Below, piece by piece: positions 26,105-34,895 of a stretch of DNA of 44,531 nt. Every line of letters begins with the position of its first letter. Position 1 is the stretch's first letter. Below the pieces are notes generated by a model that was given only the letters and a program-made list of their open reading frames with translations, had not been told where the DNA came from and ran no database searches. The translations under genes and the position numbers were made by a program. This DNA is from a bacterium (lineage in GTDB: Bacteria > Electryoneota > Electryoneia > Electryoneales > Electryoneaceae): positions 1-44,531 of the forward strand of contig JANQEY010000220.1 of assembly GCA_028278125.1 (NCBI GenBank). The letters are read 5' to 3'.

Positions 26105-28756
26105 ATGCAATATAAACTGCCGATCCTCTCGCTTATACTCTTCATTATCCCATTGATTGGCCATGCTGATATCATCAATGTACCAGACGATGAGCCAACG
26201 ATCCAGGACGGGATTGATGCCTCTGCAGATGGGGATACTGTCCTCGTCCAACCGGGCACCTACCTGGAAACGATAAATTTTAATGGTTCCGAAATTACTG
26301 TGGCATCCCTTTTCCTGACAACCGGTGACGAGGATTATATCGAAGAAACGATTATAGACGGTAACGAAGAATCCAGTGTAGTAATATTTGAAAATTCTGA
26401 GGGTCCCGATGCAAAGCTGGTTGGATTTACTATCACCAATGGAAGTTCACCCGTAGGAAGCGGTATATATTGTTTTTCAGTAAATCCAAGCCTCGAACAT
26501 CTTGTAGTCACTGAGAATAGTTTTTTTAGCGTCTTCGGTGCTGGTGACGCACCTTATGGTGGAGGAATATACTGTGAATATGCAGGTCCAATTGTTCAAA
26601 ATGTTACTGTATCATATAATGAGATCGGTTCACTAGATTTATGGACCGGGATCGAATATGGCAGTGGTGGCGGAATATACCTGAGTCATTCTAATCCAAC
26701 CCTGGATAACGTACTATTCGAATACAACGATTCAAAATATGGCGCCGCGGCATATATCAGTAACACTTCAACACCTGTTTTTACCAACTGTTATTTTATT
26801 AACCATGGACGACAGGCTGTAAGTTTCAACGAATCAGACATTAATATTTCCGGCTGCACAATAGCCTACAACAACGGTGGAGGTCTTTATCTCGACGGAT
26901 GTGACATAGGGTTTGATACTGAAAACCGTTGTAGTATTTATGACAACACAAATGTTGGTTTCCCTGGTACAGATATCGAAGCTGCAGGTGAAAATGTTTA
27001 TGATGTATACCTCGATACTTTTACCTTTGTGAATCCGACTGAAGAACAAGCCTATCCACTTGAAAACTTTAATTTCGATATTCTCAACGCTTATTTGGAG
27101 ATTACTGAAGGAGATCTGTATGTAAGTATGCAGGGAGATAATGGTAATTCCGGTTTAACAGAGGACGACCCGTTAAGAGACATTTACATTGCGTTGAGTA
27201 TTATAGTACCGGATGAAGTGAATCCACCAACCATTCATGTGGCTGATGGATTGTACAGTAATGCCAACGGTGAAAATTTCCCCCTCTCACTACCTAGCCA
27301 TATTAGAATTTCAGGAAATTCCCGTGATAACGTAATACTGGATGCCAACTTTGATTCACGTATTTTTGATTTAGACAATATCGAAAACACCCAGATATCG
27401 AACCTAACCATCTCGCAGAGTGATGGAGCGGCAATATATAGCACAAATTCGACGGATATTTCTATCGAGAACGTATCTCTATCTCAAAACAGGACTATCG
27501 GTTTCGGTACTGGATTAAGATGCGAAAACTCCACAATAGATCTCGATAGTGTGATTTTTAAATGGAATTTTCTCCATGATGAATTTCCCTGGGGAGCACC
27601 TAACGGATTTGCTCTTTATTCAAGTGACTGTGCGATTTCACTGAAGAATTGTATTATTAAGGAGAACGGTGCATGGTTGGATGATTTATTGGAAATTCCA
27701 ATCTTAGGGGCCATTTACCTGTCTGGTGGAACTGCTGAAATTTCAAATACTTCAATCAAAAACCATTACCACAGTGATCTTGTGTTTGAAGAATTGTATA
27801 CGTTGTTAATCACAGATAATTGCACAGCGGTATTAAACAATATTTTTGTTCAAGATAATACTTACGGCATCCTTATCGAAGATAATTCCGACGTTAATAT
27901 TGTGAATTCGCAAATATGTTCTAACGGTGAGTGGGGAATATATTGTATCGGACCAGACGAAATATCAATATTCAATTCCACTGTTTCTGGAGCTGGTGAA
28001 GGTGGGATATATGCTGATGGTGGGTTATACACTATTGTAAACTCTATCATTTGGGGAAATTCAACTGAAGAGATACTATTTAATGATGAAGAAGAAGCGA
28101 CTCTGATCCTTGCCAACTCTAACCTCGAGGGTAATTGGGAAGACCTGAGAGTTAACGGTAGCTATTCTGAGAATGTGACTATTCACTGGCTGGATGGGAA
28201 CATCGATGCTGATCCCATGTTTGTCGATCCGGAAAATGGGGATTATTCACTGGAGTTTGGGTCACCCTGCATTGACGCCGGATACTATGCCTTCGTCTGG
28301 GAAGGTGATACGCTGATGGATCTCGAGCCGGATGATTATATCGGTGAATATCCGGACATGGGTGCGATGGAATATGAACCTTTGATCGACCTCGATGTTG
28401 ACAGGAATCTTTCAGAAATTCCCGGTTCCTATGGAATCTCCTCAATATATCCGAATCCGTTTAATAATGTTACTACTGTTACTGTTGGATTACCTGGTGA
28501 ATCTGTTTTACAAATGAATGTTTTTAATATCCTGGGCCAACGGGTTATGACTGTTACAAATGACCGGTTCAACCATGGGTATCATACTTTCACCATTGAT
28601 GGGACAGGTTTATCGAGTGGAGTGTATTTTGTGCAGGCTTTGATAAACCCGAAGAAACCCGATTTGCGAGTCAAATCGGGCCACCCTGCCAACAGGGCCA
28701 CCCAAATAGACGGGGACACCCACAATGAAATGCGGAAGATTGTATTGATGAAGTAG
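26105..28756 (+). CDS. Secreted parallel beta-helix protein with type IX-like sorting domain (paralogue 1)
   Basis: This 883-residue protein has a signal peptide ending at about residue 22 (GHA). It continues with INVPDDEPTIQDGIDAS, the opening strand pattern of right-handed beta-helix proteins, then many irregular repeats rich in GGGIY, NCTI-like and NSTVSG phrases. A DUF1565-type unit begins at about 337 (DLYVSMQGDNGNSGL) and caps a second helix. From about 780 the protein ends in a sorting domain: SIYPNPFNN, NILGQRVMTV, GLSSGVYFVQ, then RKIVLMK. Such tails direct export by type IX secretion, with cleavage and surface attachment. Folds of this kind are often polysaccharide lyases or adhesins; no catalytic motif is visible. 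It is a tandem paralogue of the next gene. A palindromic insert occupies residues of about 850-875. Confidence 0.85.
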   Translation: MQYKLPILSLILFIIPLIGHADIINVPDDEPTIQDGIDASADGDTVLVQPGTYLETINFNGSEITVASLFLTTGDEDYIEETIIDGNEESSVVIFENSEGPDAKLVGFTITNGSSPVGSGIYCFSVNPSLEHLVVTENSFFSVFGAGDAPYGGGIYCEYAGPIVQNVTVSYNEIGSLDLWTGIEYGSGGGIYLSHSNPTLDNVLFEYNDSKYGAAAYISNTSTPVFTNCYFINHGRQAVSFNESDINISGCTIAYNNGGGLYLDGCDIGFDTENRCSIYDNTNVGFPGTDIEAAGENVYDVYLDTFTFVNPTEEQAYPLENFNFDILNAYLEITEGDLYVSMQGDNGNSGLTEDDPLRDIYIALSIIVPDEVNPPTIHVADGLYSNANGENFPLSLPSHIRISGNSRDNVILDANFDSRIFDLDNIENTQISNLTISQSDGAAIYSTNSTDISIENVSLSQNRTIGFGTGLRCENSTIDLDSVIFKWNFLHDEFPWGAPNGFALYSSDCAISLKNCIIKENGAWLDDLLEIPILGAIYLSGGTAEISNTSIKNHYHSDLVFEELYTLLITDNCTAVLNNIFVQDNTYGILIEDNSDVNIVNSQICSNGEWGIYCIGPDEISIFNSTVSGAGEGGIYADGGLYTIVNSIIWGNSTEEILFNDEEEATLILANSNLEGNWEDLRVNGSYSENVTIHWLDGNIDADPMFVDPENGDYSLEFGSPCIDAGYYAFVWEGDTLMDLEPDDYIGEYPDMGAMEYEPLIDLDVDRNLSEIPGSYGISSIYPNPFNNVTTVTVGLPGESVLQMNVFNILGQRVMTVTNDRFNHGYHTFTIDGTGLSSGVYFVQALINPKKPDLRVKSGHPANRATQIDGDTHNEMRKIVLMK
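28658..28697. repeat. In-frame palindromic insert within the sorting domain of paralogue 1
   Basis: CCCGATTTG at 28658-28666 pairs perfectly with CAAATCGGG at 28672-28680, and CCCTG at 28684-28688 pairs with CAGGG at 28693-28697. The insert and the GGGCCACCC stretch after it encode a basic, unstructured tract between the last sorting-domain strand and RKIVLMK. The propeller/FN3 protein at 36565 lacks this tract and passes almost directly from the strand to the tail. Confidence 0.6.
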
Positions 28757-28794
28757 TTTTGCCAATTATTTAAGATCCAGGGGGATTTGTTTTC

Positions 28795-31700
28795 ATGTTT
28801 ATTAAATATACGATACCAATCCTGTTAGTTTTCCTCTTGCCGCTTACTGTGTACGCGGACATCATCAATGTTCCTAATGATGAGGCGACAATCCAGGAGG
28901 GAATTGATGTTGCTGCCACGGGCGATACTGTCCTCGTCCAACCGGGCACCTACATAGAAACGATAAATTTTAATGGTTCCGAAATTACTGTGGCGTCCCT
29001 GTTCCTGACAACTGGTGACGAGGATTACATCGAAGAAACAATTATTGATGCTGACGCTGATTATTGGGCTCTAATAGATTCCAGTGTAGTAAAATTTGAA
29101 AATTCTGAAGGTCCCGATGCAAGGCTTGTAGGTTTTACAATCACCGGTGGGAGTTCCCAAAACGGAGGTGGCATATATTGTAATTCATCCAGCCCAAGTT
29201 TGGAAAATCTTATTATAACAGAAAATAACTATTACAGCCATATGGGTATAGCCTACACCCCAAAAGGAGGAGGGATTTATTGTCAAAACGCCAGTCCTAC
29301 TATTCGAGAAGTAACAATATCCCATAATGATATTAGTTCTTGGGATCTTTGGACAGAGCAAGAATACGGTAAAGGAGGAGGTATTTATCTGAGAGGTTCG
29401 GAGCCGGTTCTTGAGGATGTAATTTTCGAATACAATGATACTAAAAAAGGGGCAGCAGCTTATGTTAGCAATACTTCCTCACCCATTTTCACCAATTGTA
29501 CCTTCGTAAACCAGGAACGCCGTGCAGTTTATTTTGATGATTCAAACATCAGCATCGCCGGCTGTACGATTGCAAATAACGACGGTGGCGGACTATTTAT
29601 AGATGATTGCGAAATTACTTTTGACCAGGAAAACCGCTGCAGCATTTACAACAATCACGGATTGCTTGGTGCTGATATTAAAGCAGCGAACGATGGTCAT
29701 GTTTATGATGTTTACCTCGATACATTCACCTTGTTAGAACCGACTAATGATTATGCTTATCCAGCTGAAAGTTTTAATTTCGACATCCTCAATGCCTATT
29801 TCGATATTACTGAAGGTGATATTTATGTAAGCCCTGAAGGTGATAATCTTAACAGCGGCTTAACTGAAGCCGATCCACTGAGAAATATTTATGCAGCAAT
29901 AAGTATTGTAGTACCTGATGAAGAGAATCCTCCTACCATTCACTTGGCGGATGGTACTTACAGCGAAACTAATAATGACGAAAATTTCCCCCTCGTCCTT
30001 CCAAACAATGTAATAATTTCAGGTAGTTCCAGAGATGATGTGATACTTGATGCGGAAAATGAAAGCAGGGTAATAACCATATATGAAACAGAGAATGTTA
30101 CAATTTCAAATCTGACAATAGAAGATGGTAACTTTTGGCAAGGTGGTGGTGTTCTCAGCAGGTGTTCTTCAAGTATATCATTTAATAACGTTAAATTCCT
30201 CAGCAACGGATCAGAAGGATTTGGCGGTGCATTAAAGTGCATAAACTCTACTATAAATCTCGATAGTACAGAATTCGAAGGGAATAGAAGCTTCGATGAA
30301 GTAGAGTTTGACAATCCTAATGGTGCGGCCATTTACTCTAATAACAGTATTCTATCGATTAGCAATAGTGCCTTCATTGATAATAGTCATTGGCTAGATG
30401 ATTGGAATGGATGGATCGATGATTATTTAGGATACGTTTATCTGTCAGGTGGGTCGGTAGAACTATCTAACGTAACATTTTTAGACCATGAATTCTGGAC
30501 TTGGCCTTTATATTACCCACTGCTGATTACTGATAATTGCACAGCAGAATTAAATAATCTCCTTGTTGAAAACAACCATCAAGGTATCCTTATCGAGGAA
30601 AATTCCGATGTAGAAATTATTAATTCTCGAATTTGCCTAACCGAAAACGCAGGATTATCGTTAAGAAACAGTGACGTTTTTCTTTCAGTCACCTCTATCC
30701 ATGATAATACCGGCAGGGGGGTTAACTTTTCTGATAACGCCATTGTCGAATTTGACCAGGAGAACAGGTGCAGTATTTATAACAATATAGCGGATTTTGG
30801 CGCTGATCTTTATTGTGAAGACAACAGCACCTACGTGGTATACCTCGATACTTTTACAGTTTTGGAACCAACGGAAAACGAGGTTTCTCCATTAGACAAT
30901 TTCGATATGCATATCTCGTTCGGTCTGATTGGTGATTTGATAAATGCAGATTTGTATGTCAGTCCTGATGGCAACAACGCTAACAGTGGTTTATCGGAAG
31001 ATGAACCCTTGAGGACGATCTACTTCGCATTATCACGTATCTATGCTGATAGCGATAATCCTAATACTATCTACCTGGCAAATGGGACTTACTTAGAAGA
31101 TTTCACAGTTGCACCACCAAGTTTTGTCTCTCTTTCAGGAAACTCCCGCGATAGTGTCATTGTTGACGTTCCATGGCCGGAAATAGCAATCCAGGTGGAA
31201 AGTACAATTGGTGTTAAAATTTCAAATATGACAATCATGACTGGACGTCCCGGCATTTACTGTACTAATGAGTCGGATGTTACCTTAGAAAACGTTGTAT
31301 TAAAAAACAATTATGAAGCGGAAGGTGATGTGGAAGGTGGGGCTGGAATTTATTGCGATGAGTCCCATATGGTTCTTAATAAAGTAATAATCACTGAAAA
31401 TTCCGCGACAAATTGGGGTGAGAACGCTGAAGGCGGTGGGATTTACGCCAACGAAAACAGCAATATAACGATTTTGAACTCTACGATCTCAGGTAATGAA
31501 GGTGATTATGGTAGCGGTATCTATTTAGAAAGTGGAACGTATACCATCGTTAATTCAATTATCTGGGGAAACTCATCCGAAGAAATAATGTTTGATGACA
31601 TTAATGATGATATAACGCTAATCCTTGCCAACTCATTACTTGAAGGCAACTGGGAAGACCTGGGAGTTAACGGTAGCTATTCCGAGAATGTAACTATCCA

Positions 31701-32244
31701 TTGGCTGGACGGCAATATTGACGCTGATCCCATGTTTACTGATCCGGAAAATGGAGATTATTCTTTGGAATTCGGATCGCCCTGCATTGACGCCGGATAT
31801 TATACCTTCGTCTGGGATGGTGATACGCTGATGGATATCGAGCCGGATGACTATAACGGTGAATACCCGGACATGGGTGCGATGGAATATGAACCCCTGA
31901 TAGACCTCGAAGTGGACAGAAATCTTTCAGAAATTCCTAATTCCTATGGTATTTCATCTGTCTATCCTAATCCTTTCAATAATATTACTACGGTCACGGT
32001 TGGTTTGCCTGCTGAATCTGTTTTACGGATGAATGTATTTAATATCCTGGGGCAGCAGGTTTTGACTGTTACAAATAACAGATACAGCCAGGGGTATCAT
32101 ACATTCACGATTGACGGGACAGGTTTATCCAGTGGTGTATATTTTGTCCAGGCTATGATAAACCCTGTTGTCAAAGCCAACAGGGCCACCCATAGCGACA
32201 GGGGCACCCACAGTGAAATGCGGAAGATTGTATTGATGAAATAA
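28795..32244 (+). CDS. Secreted parallel beta-helix protein with type IX-like sorting domain (paralogue 2)
   Basis: This 1149-residue protein is a tandem paralogue of the preceding one, 38 bases away and with the same CAGGGGG ribosome binding site. It has a signal peptide ending near VYADI and a nearly identical first 80 residues. It has two DUF1565-type units, beginning at about 341 (DIYVSPEGDNLNSGL) and 719 (DLYVSPDGNNANSGL), where paralogue 1 has one; this accounts for most of the 266 extra residues. Beta-helix repeats with GGGIY and NSTISG phrases fill the space between. The sorting domain starts at about 1055 with SVYPNPFNN and ends in RKIVLMK. The protein is very acidic, suited to calcium binding at the cell surface. 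The function could be adhesion or glycan binding; no enzyme motif is seen. Confidence 0.85.
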   Translation: MFIKYTIPILLVFLLPLTVYADIINVPNDEATIQEGIDVAATGDTVLVQPGTYIETINFNGSEITVASLFLTTGDEDYIEETIIDADADYWALIDSSVVKFENSEGPDARLVGFTITGGSSQNGGGIYCNSSSPSLENLIITENNYYSHMGIAYTPKGGGIYCQNASPTIREVTISHNDISSWDLWTEQEYGKGGGIYLRGSEPVLEDVIFEYNDTKKGAAAYVSNTSSPIFTNCTFVNQERRAVYFDDSNISIAGCTIANNDGGGLFIDDCEITFDQENRCSIYNNHGLLGADIKAANDGHVYDVYLDTFTLLEPTNDYAYPAESFNFDILNAYFDITEGDIYVSPEGDNLNSGLTEADPLRNIYAAISIVVPDEENPPTIHLADGTYSETNNDENFPLVLPNNVIISGSSRDDVILDAENESRVITIYETENVTISNLTIEDGNFWQGGGVLSRCSSSISFNNVKFLSNGSEGFGGALKCINSTINLDSTEFEGNRSFDEVEFDNPNGAAIYSNNSILSISNSAFIDNSHWLDDWNGWIDDYLGYVYLSGGSVELSNVTFLDHEFWTWPLYYPLLITDNCTAELNNLLVENNHQGILIEENSDVEIINSRICLTENAGLSLRNSDVFLSVTSIHDNTGRGVNFSDNAIVEFDQENRCSIYNNIADFGADLYCEDNSTYVVYLDTFTVLEPTENEVSPLDNFDMHISFGLIGDLINADLYVSPDGNNANSGLSEDEPLRTIYFALSRIYADSDNPNTIYLANGTYLEDFTVAPPSFVSLSGNSRDSVIVDVPWPEIAIQVESTIGVKISNMTIMTGRPGIYCTNESDVTLENVVLKNNYEAEGDVEGGAGIYCDESHMVLNKVIITENSATNWGENAEGGGIYANENSNITILNSTISGNEGDYGSGIYLESGTYTIVNSIIWGNSSEEIMFDDINDDITLILANSLLEGNWEDLGVNGSYSENVTIHWLDGNIDADPMFTDPENGDYSLEFGSPCIDAGYYTFVWDGDTLMDIEPDDYNGEYPDMGAMEYEPLIDLEVDRNLSEIPNSYGISSVYPNPFNNITTVTVGLPAESVLRMNVFNILGQQVLTVTNNRYSQGYHTFTIDGTGLSSGVYFVQAMINPVVKANRATHSDRGTHSEMRKIVLMK
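32163..32185. repeat. In-frame palindromic insert within the sorting domain of paralogue 2
   Basis: CCCTGTTG at 32163-32170 pairs perfectly with CAACAGGG at 32178-32185, inside the coding sequence, at the same place as the insert of paralogue 1. The following GGGCCACCC..GGGGCACCCACA stretch is shared by both genes. The arm is nearly the same as that of the intergenic hairpins at 9678 and 32435. Confidence 0.6.
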
Positions 32245-32255
32245 TATCCAGGTAG

Positions 32256-32297
32256 CCCGGGTAGTTCGCTGTAAAGCGAATACCCGGGGATATTTTT
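32256..32297 (+). terminator. Strong terminator after the beta-helix pair
   Basis: CCCGGGTAGTTCGCT and AGCGAATACCCGGG form a stem of about 14 pairs with one bulge and a very short loop, followed by GATATTTTTATT. It lies 12 bases after the stop of paralogue 2. GGTAGCCCGGG at its left edge recurs, inverted, at 36360-36370, so it may be a dispersed repeat serving as terminator. Confidence 0.75.
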
Positions 32298-32340
32298 ATT
32301 ATGTAATTCGTACAAGAAATCTCAGGCATCAATAGGAATA

Positions 32341-32430
32341 ACACCGGATTGCTTAGTTCACGGCTGTGTTTAGCACACCGCAAGCTTCGCTTCGCTACGG
32401 TTCGTCACTTCGTTCCTCGCAATGACACAA
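32341..32430 (-). repeat. Dispersed intergenic repeat of the CATTGCGAGGAACGAAGTGACG type
   Basis: Read on the minus strand, this segment begins TGTCATTGCGAGGAACGAAG, runs through TGACGAACCGTAGCGAAGCG and ends in AATCCGGTGT. Strings of this kind are familiar as scattered intergenic repeats in many bacterial genomes. It is clearly higher in GC than the flanks and has no open frame of interest. Its end, ACACCGGATT, is repeated at 33372-33381. Confidence 0.65.
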
Positions 32431-32434
32431 ATAA

Positions 32435-32459
32435 ACCCTGTTAGCTTGTCTAACAGGGT
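32435..32459. repeat. CCCTGTTAG hairpin, second copy
   Basis: ACCCTGTTAG and CTAACAGGGT form a perfect 10-bp stem around a 5-base loop. The arms match those of the terminator hairpin at 9678-9700. There is no poly-T on the plus strand here, and no minus-strand gene to terminate, so it appears to be a mobile or dispersed palindrome rather than a working terminator. Confidence 0.6.
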
Positions 32460-32460
32460 C

Positions 32461-32812
32461 ATTTAACACCAACCCGTGCCATCAAAAACTTAATGTAAAG
32501 AAGTGAAAATTATATCTTCCCACTGCTGTTTAAACGATAAACCCTCTTCGAAAACACTAAGCTGATTTGCCTGGCAAAGTAATACAGAATGGAAAACCAG
32601 ATAATTATCTAATTTAGCTTTCTCTGATCCAGGACGAATTAGTTTGTTGTTTTTAGAGTTTTATTCTCTAATCCGCAAGAATTCTAATAAATATCCATCT
32701 TTCGACCGAAAAAAGAAAAAATAAAGGGTTCCTAATATTAATTATCTACTAAATCAAACTTATATTATTTTCTAATATGAAGCAGGATTTCTAACCTTAT
32801 GAAGAGCATAAT
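32461..32812. other. Non-coding AT-rich gap before the receiver gene
   Basis: No convincing open frame or RNA gene is visible. The last 150 bases are very AT-rich and presumably hold the promoter of the receiver gene. GAAGAG at 32801-32806 is its probable ribosome binding site. Confidence 0.4.
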
Positions 32813-33208
32813 ATGAACGATAAGAATGAATACCCGCGGGGAACCGAACATGTTCTCCTGGTGGAAGATGATCTGTCCGTCCGTAGACTCGCCGCCGAAA
32901 TTTTAAACAGGTTGGGTTATTCATTAATTATAGCCCGAGACAGTGAAGAAGCGGAATCCATTTGCGAAGAATTAGAAACACCGGTTGAACTAATTATAAC
33001 TGATATCATAATGCCTGGAAAAAACGGTGACGAGCTATTCGAAGTTTTGAAGAAAAAATGGGAAGACCTTAAGTGTTTATATATCTCCGGTTATCCTGAG
33101 ACCGCCATGCCGGGAAACGAATCATCATACCTTAACGCTCCCTTCCTGCAAAAACCTTTCCGTCCCCAGGCCCTGGCTCAGAAAGTAAGGGAGGTAATCG
33201 ACCAGTAA
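32813..33208 (+). CDS. Stand-alone receiver-domain protein
   Basis: This 131-residue protein is one receiver domain with nothing attached. The acidic pocket is at E18-D20 in LLVEDD, the phosphoacceptor is D64 in IITDIIMPG, and K114 lies in LQKPF. The opening PRGTEHVLLVEDD is the kind of linker found before the C-terminal receiver of hybrid kinases, and the domain resembles the last domain of the kinase at 23140-25551 (GTESILVVEDN, QKPFKP). It may have split off from such a kinase. It could serve as a phosphate shuttle or sink for that kinase or another one. The gene stands alone between repeat clusters. Confidence 0.85.
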   Translation: MNDKNEYPRGTEHVLLVEDDLSVRRLAAEILNRLGYSLIIARDSEEAESICEELETPVELIITDIIMPGKNGDELFEVLKKKWEDLKCLYISGYPETAMPGNESSYLNAPFLQKPFRPQALAQKVREVIDQ

Positions 33209-33371
33209 TTTCCCGATAATTGTCAATTCATTCCTCCTCGTACGCAGTTACAATACCGAGCGATACACTTGAATCAATATCCGCAACTTCCTACCTTTGG
33301 CCGTCCCAAATATTGTATTCAAAACCATCTTCAGATAAAAATAAAAGAATCGTAGAAGAGTAAAACAGACG

Positions 33372-33445
33372 ACACCGGATTGGTGAGGATAAACCTCACC
33401 GAGCTACACTACGCTTCGGTTCCTGCTTCCGCAGGAATGACGACC
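33372..33445. repeat. Dispersed intergenic repeat with two hairpins
   Basis: This begins with ACACCGGATT, shared with the repeat at 32341. It contains GGTGAGG/CCTCACC (33382-33400) and TCCTGC/GCAGGA (33421-33436), the latter part of the GGAATGACG type of scattered repeat. It runs to within about 20 bases of the next start codon, and CCTGTTGACAGG next to it (33444-33455) reaches into the ribosome binding site AGGGG. Confidence 0.55.
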
Positions 33446-33464
33446 TGTTGACAGGGGAATAACA

Positions 33465-34772
33465 ATGGCCAGTATAGGTATCCGCCGTGAAGATAAAACA
33501 GACCAGGAGAGACGTGCTCCACTCGCTCCGGAACATGTGCAACAGCTGGTAAATGATAATGCGATAAAGGTATTCGTTGAGTCATCATCAACGAGAATCT
33601 TTAAAGACAGCGAATATGGATCTGCGGGAGCGGAGATTGTCGATGAGTTGCCGCCGTGCGATCTTGTTCTCGGGGTAAAAGAGATTCCTGTCGGACGTTA
33701 CCTTGAAGGAAAACCACATCTTTTCTTTTCCCATGTAATTAAAGCTCAGCCATATAATATGCCGATGTTGAAGCACATCCTCGATCAAAACTGCACCCTG
33801 CTGGACTATGAGGTTGTTGCTGACGAGAGCGGTCGCAGGCTGATATTCTTCGGGGTACAGGCTGGACAGGCAGGGATGATTAATTCCCTCTGGTCGTTGG
33901 GAAAACGTTGGCAGGTGTTCGGGTATGAAACGCCGCTGGCTGAACTGCGGCAGGCAAGAACTTATGATTCCCTTGCCAGCGCCAAGGAACATCTTCGCCA
34001 GGTTGGTGAAAAAATTCGGTCTGAAAAGTTGCCGTCTACTTTGCTGCCATTTACCTGTGGTGTTGCCGGTTATGGAAGTGTTTCCAAGGGGGCGCAGGAA
34101 ATCCTCGACATTCTTGAACCCGAAGAAATCTCACCTGAAGAACTTGAAAACCTGGACCAGGTAAATGAAAACGACGCAAAAATTTATAAGGTCGTTTTTG
34201 AGGAAAAACATCTTGTCAGTCGAATTGAAAATCCTGACCAGTTTGATCTGCAGGAATATTATAATCATCCGGAACTTTATAGAACAAAATTCGCCGGGTA
34301 TTTACCCCACCTGACAATGCTGGTAAACGCGATATACTGGGAACCACGGTACCCGCGGCTGGTTACAAACGACCAGGTGAAAGCTATCCTCAACGGAATT
34401 ATAAATCCCAAGCTGACGGTGATCGGTGATGTCACCTGCGATGTGCAGGGTTCCATCGAATGTACGGAAAAGGCAACCATGCCGGAAAATCCAGTTTACG
34501 TCGTTGATCCGCGTAAAGGTGAGCTTATCGATGGATTTAAAGGCGATGGATTGCAGATGATGACAGTTGATATTCTCCCGACAGAGATTCCACTTGAGTC
34601 AACTATAGCATTTGGTGACATGCTGATGCCGTATTTGCCGCAACTGGCAAATCTCAATTACGAGGATTCCCTGGAAAATCTTAATCTGCCACCGGCATTC
34701 GAAAAGGCAATAATAGCGCACCGGGGTCAGTTAACACCAAACTACTCTTATCTCGAAAAATCTTTGGTTTAG
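33465..34772 (+). CDS. Lysine-ketoglutarate reductase (saccharopine-forming), separate LKR subunit
   Basis: This 435-residue protein matches the LKR half of the bifunctional animal/plant aminoadipate-semialdehyde synthase. It opens with IGIRREDKTDQERRAPLAPEH and continues with GVKEIPVGRYLEGKPHLFFSH, IKAQPYNMPML, LLDYEVV and FGVQAGQAGMINSLWSLG, all in the expected order, followed by the catalytic-domain segment KFAGYLPHLTMLVNAIYWE. It joins lysine and 2-oxoglutarate into saccharopine using NADPH. AGGGG eight bases before the ATG supports the start. The next gene on the same strand supplies the second step, so lysine would be degraded to aminoadipate semialdehyde and glutamate by two separate proteins. 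Confidence 0.9.
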   Translation: MASIGIRREDKTDQERRAPLAPEHVQQLVNDNAIKVFVESSSTRIFKDSEYGSAGAEIVDELPPCDLVLGVKEIPVGRYLEGKPHLFFSHVIKAQPYNMPMLKHILDQNCTLLDYEVVADESGRRLIFFGVQAGQAGMINSLWSLGKRWQVFGYETPLAELRQARTYDSLASAKEHLRQVGEKIRSEKLPSTLLPFTCGVAGYGSVSKGAQEILDILEPEEISPEELENLDQVNENDAKIYKVVFEEKHLVSRIENPDQFDLQEYYNHPELYRTKFAGYLPHLTMLVNAIYWEPRYPRLVTNDQVKAILNGIINPKLTVIGDVTCDVQGSIECTEKATMPENPVYVVDPRKGELIDGFKGDGLQMMTVDILPTEIPLESTIAFGDMLMPYLPQLANLNYEDSLENLNLPPAFEKAIIAHRGQLTPNYSYLEKSLV

Positions 34773-34784
34773 AGTAAATATTTC

Positions 34785-34820
34785 AGCAAAATGGAGTGGT
34801 GAAGATCACTTCATTTTGCT
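34785..34820 (+). other. Intercistronic 14-bp hairpin between LKR and SDH genes
   Basis: AGCAAAATGGAGTG at 34785-34798 pairs with CACTTCATTTTGCT at 34807-34820 with a single G-T pair and an 8-base loop. No T run follows. It may adjust relative expression or mRNA stability of the two lysine genes. The AGCAAAA/TTTTGCT ends match the hairpin at 3276-3298. Confidence 0.5.
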
Positions 34821-34895
34821 AGTTGTGATGCGTACATTTCAGTTTATCTATTGTCGTTGAAAATTGAAAGAACAGCTTGTTAAACGGAGAGGCAG

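Noticed and set aside
32341..32460. CRISPR array
   Set aside because: Repeats here are different palindromes, not equal repeats with regular spacers, and no cas gene is near.
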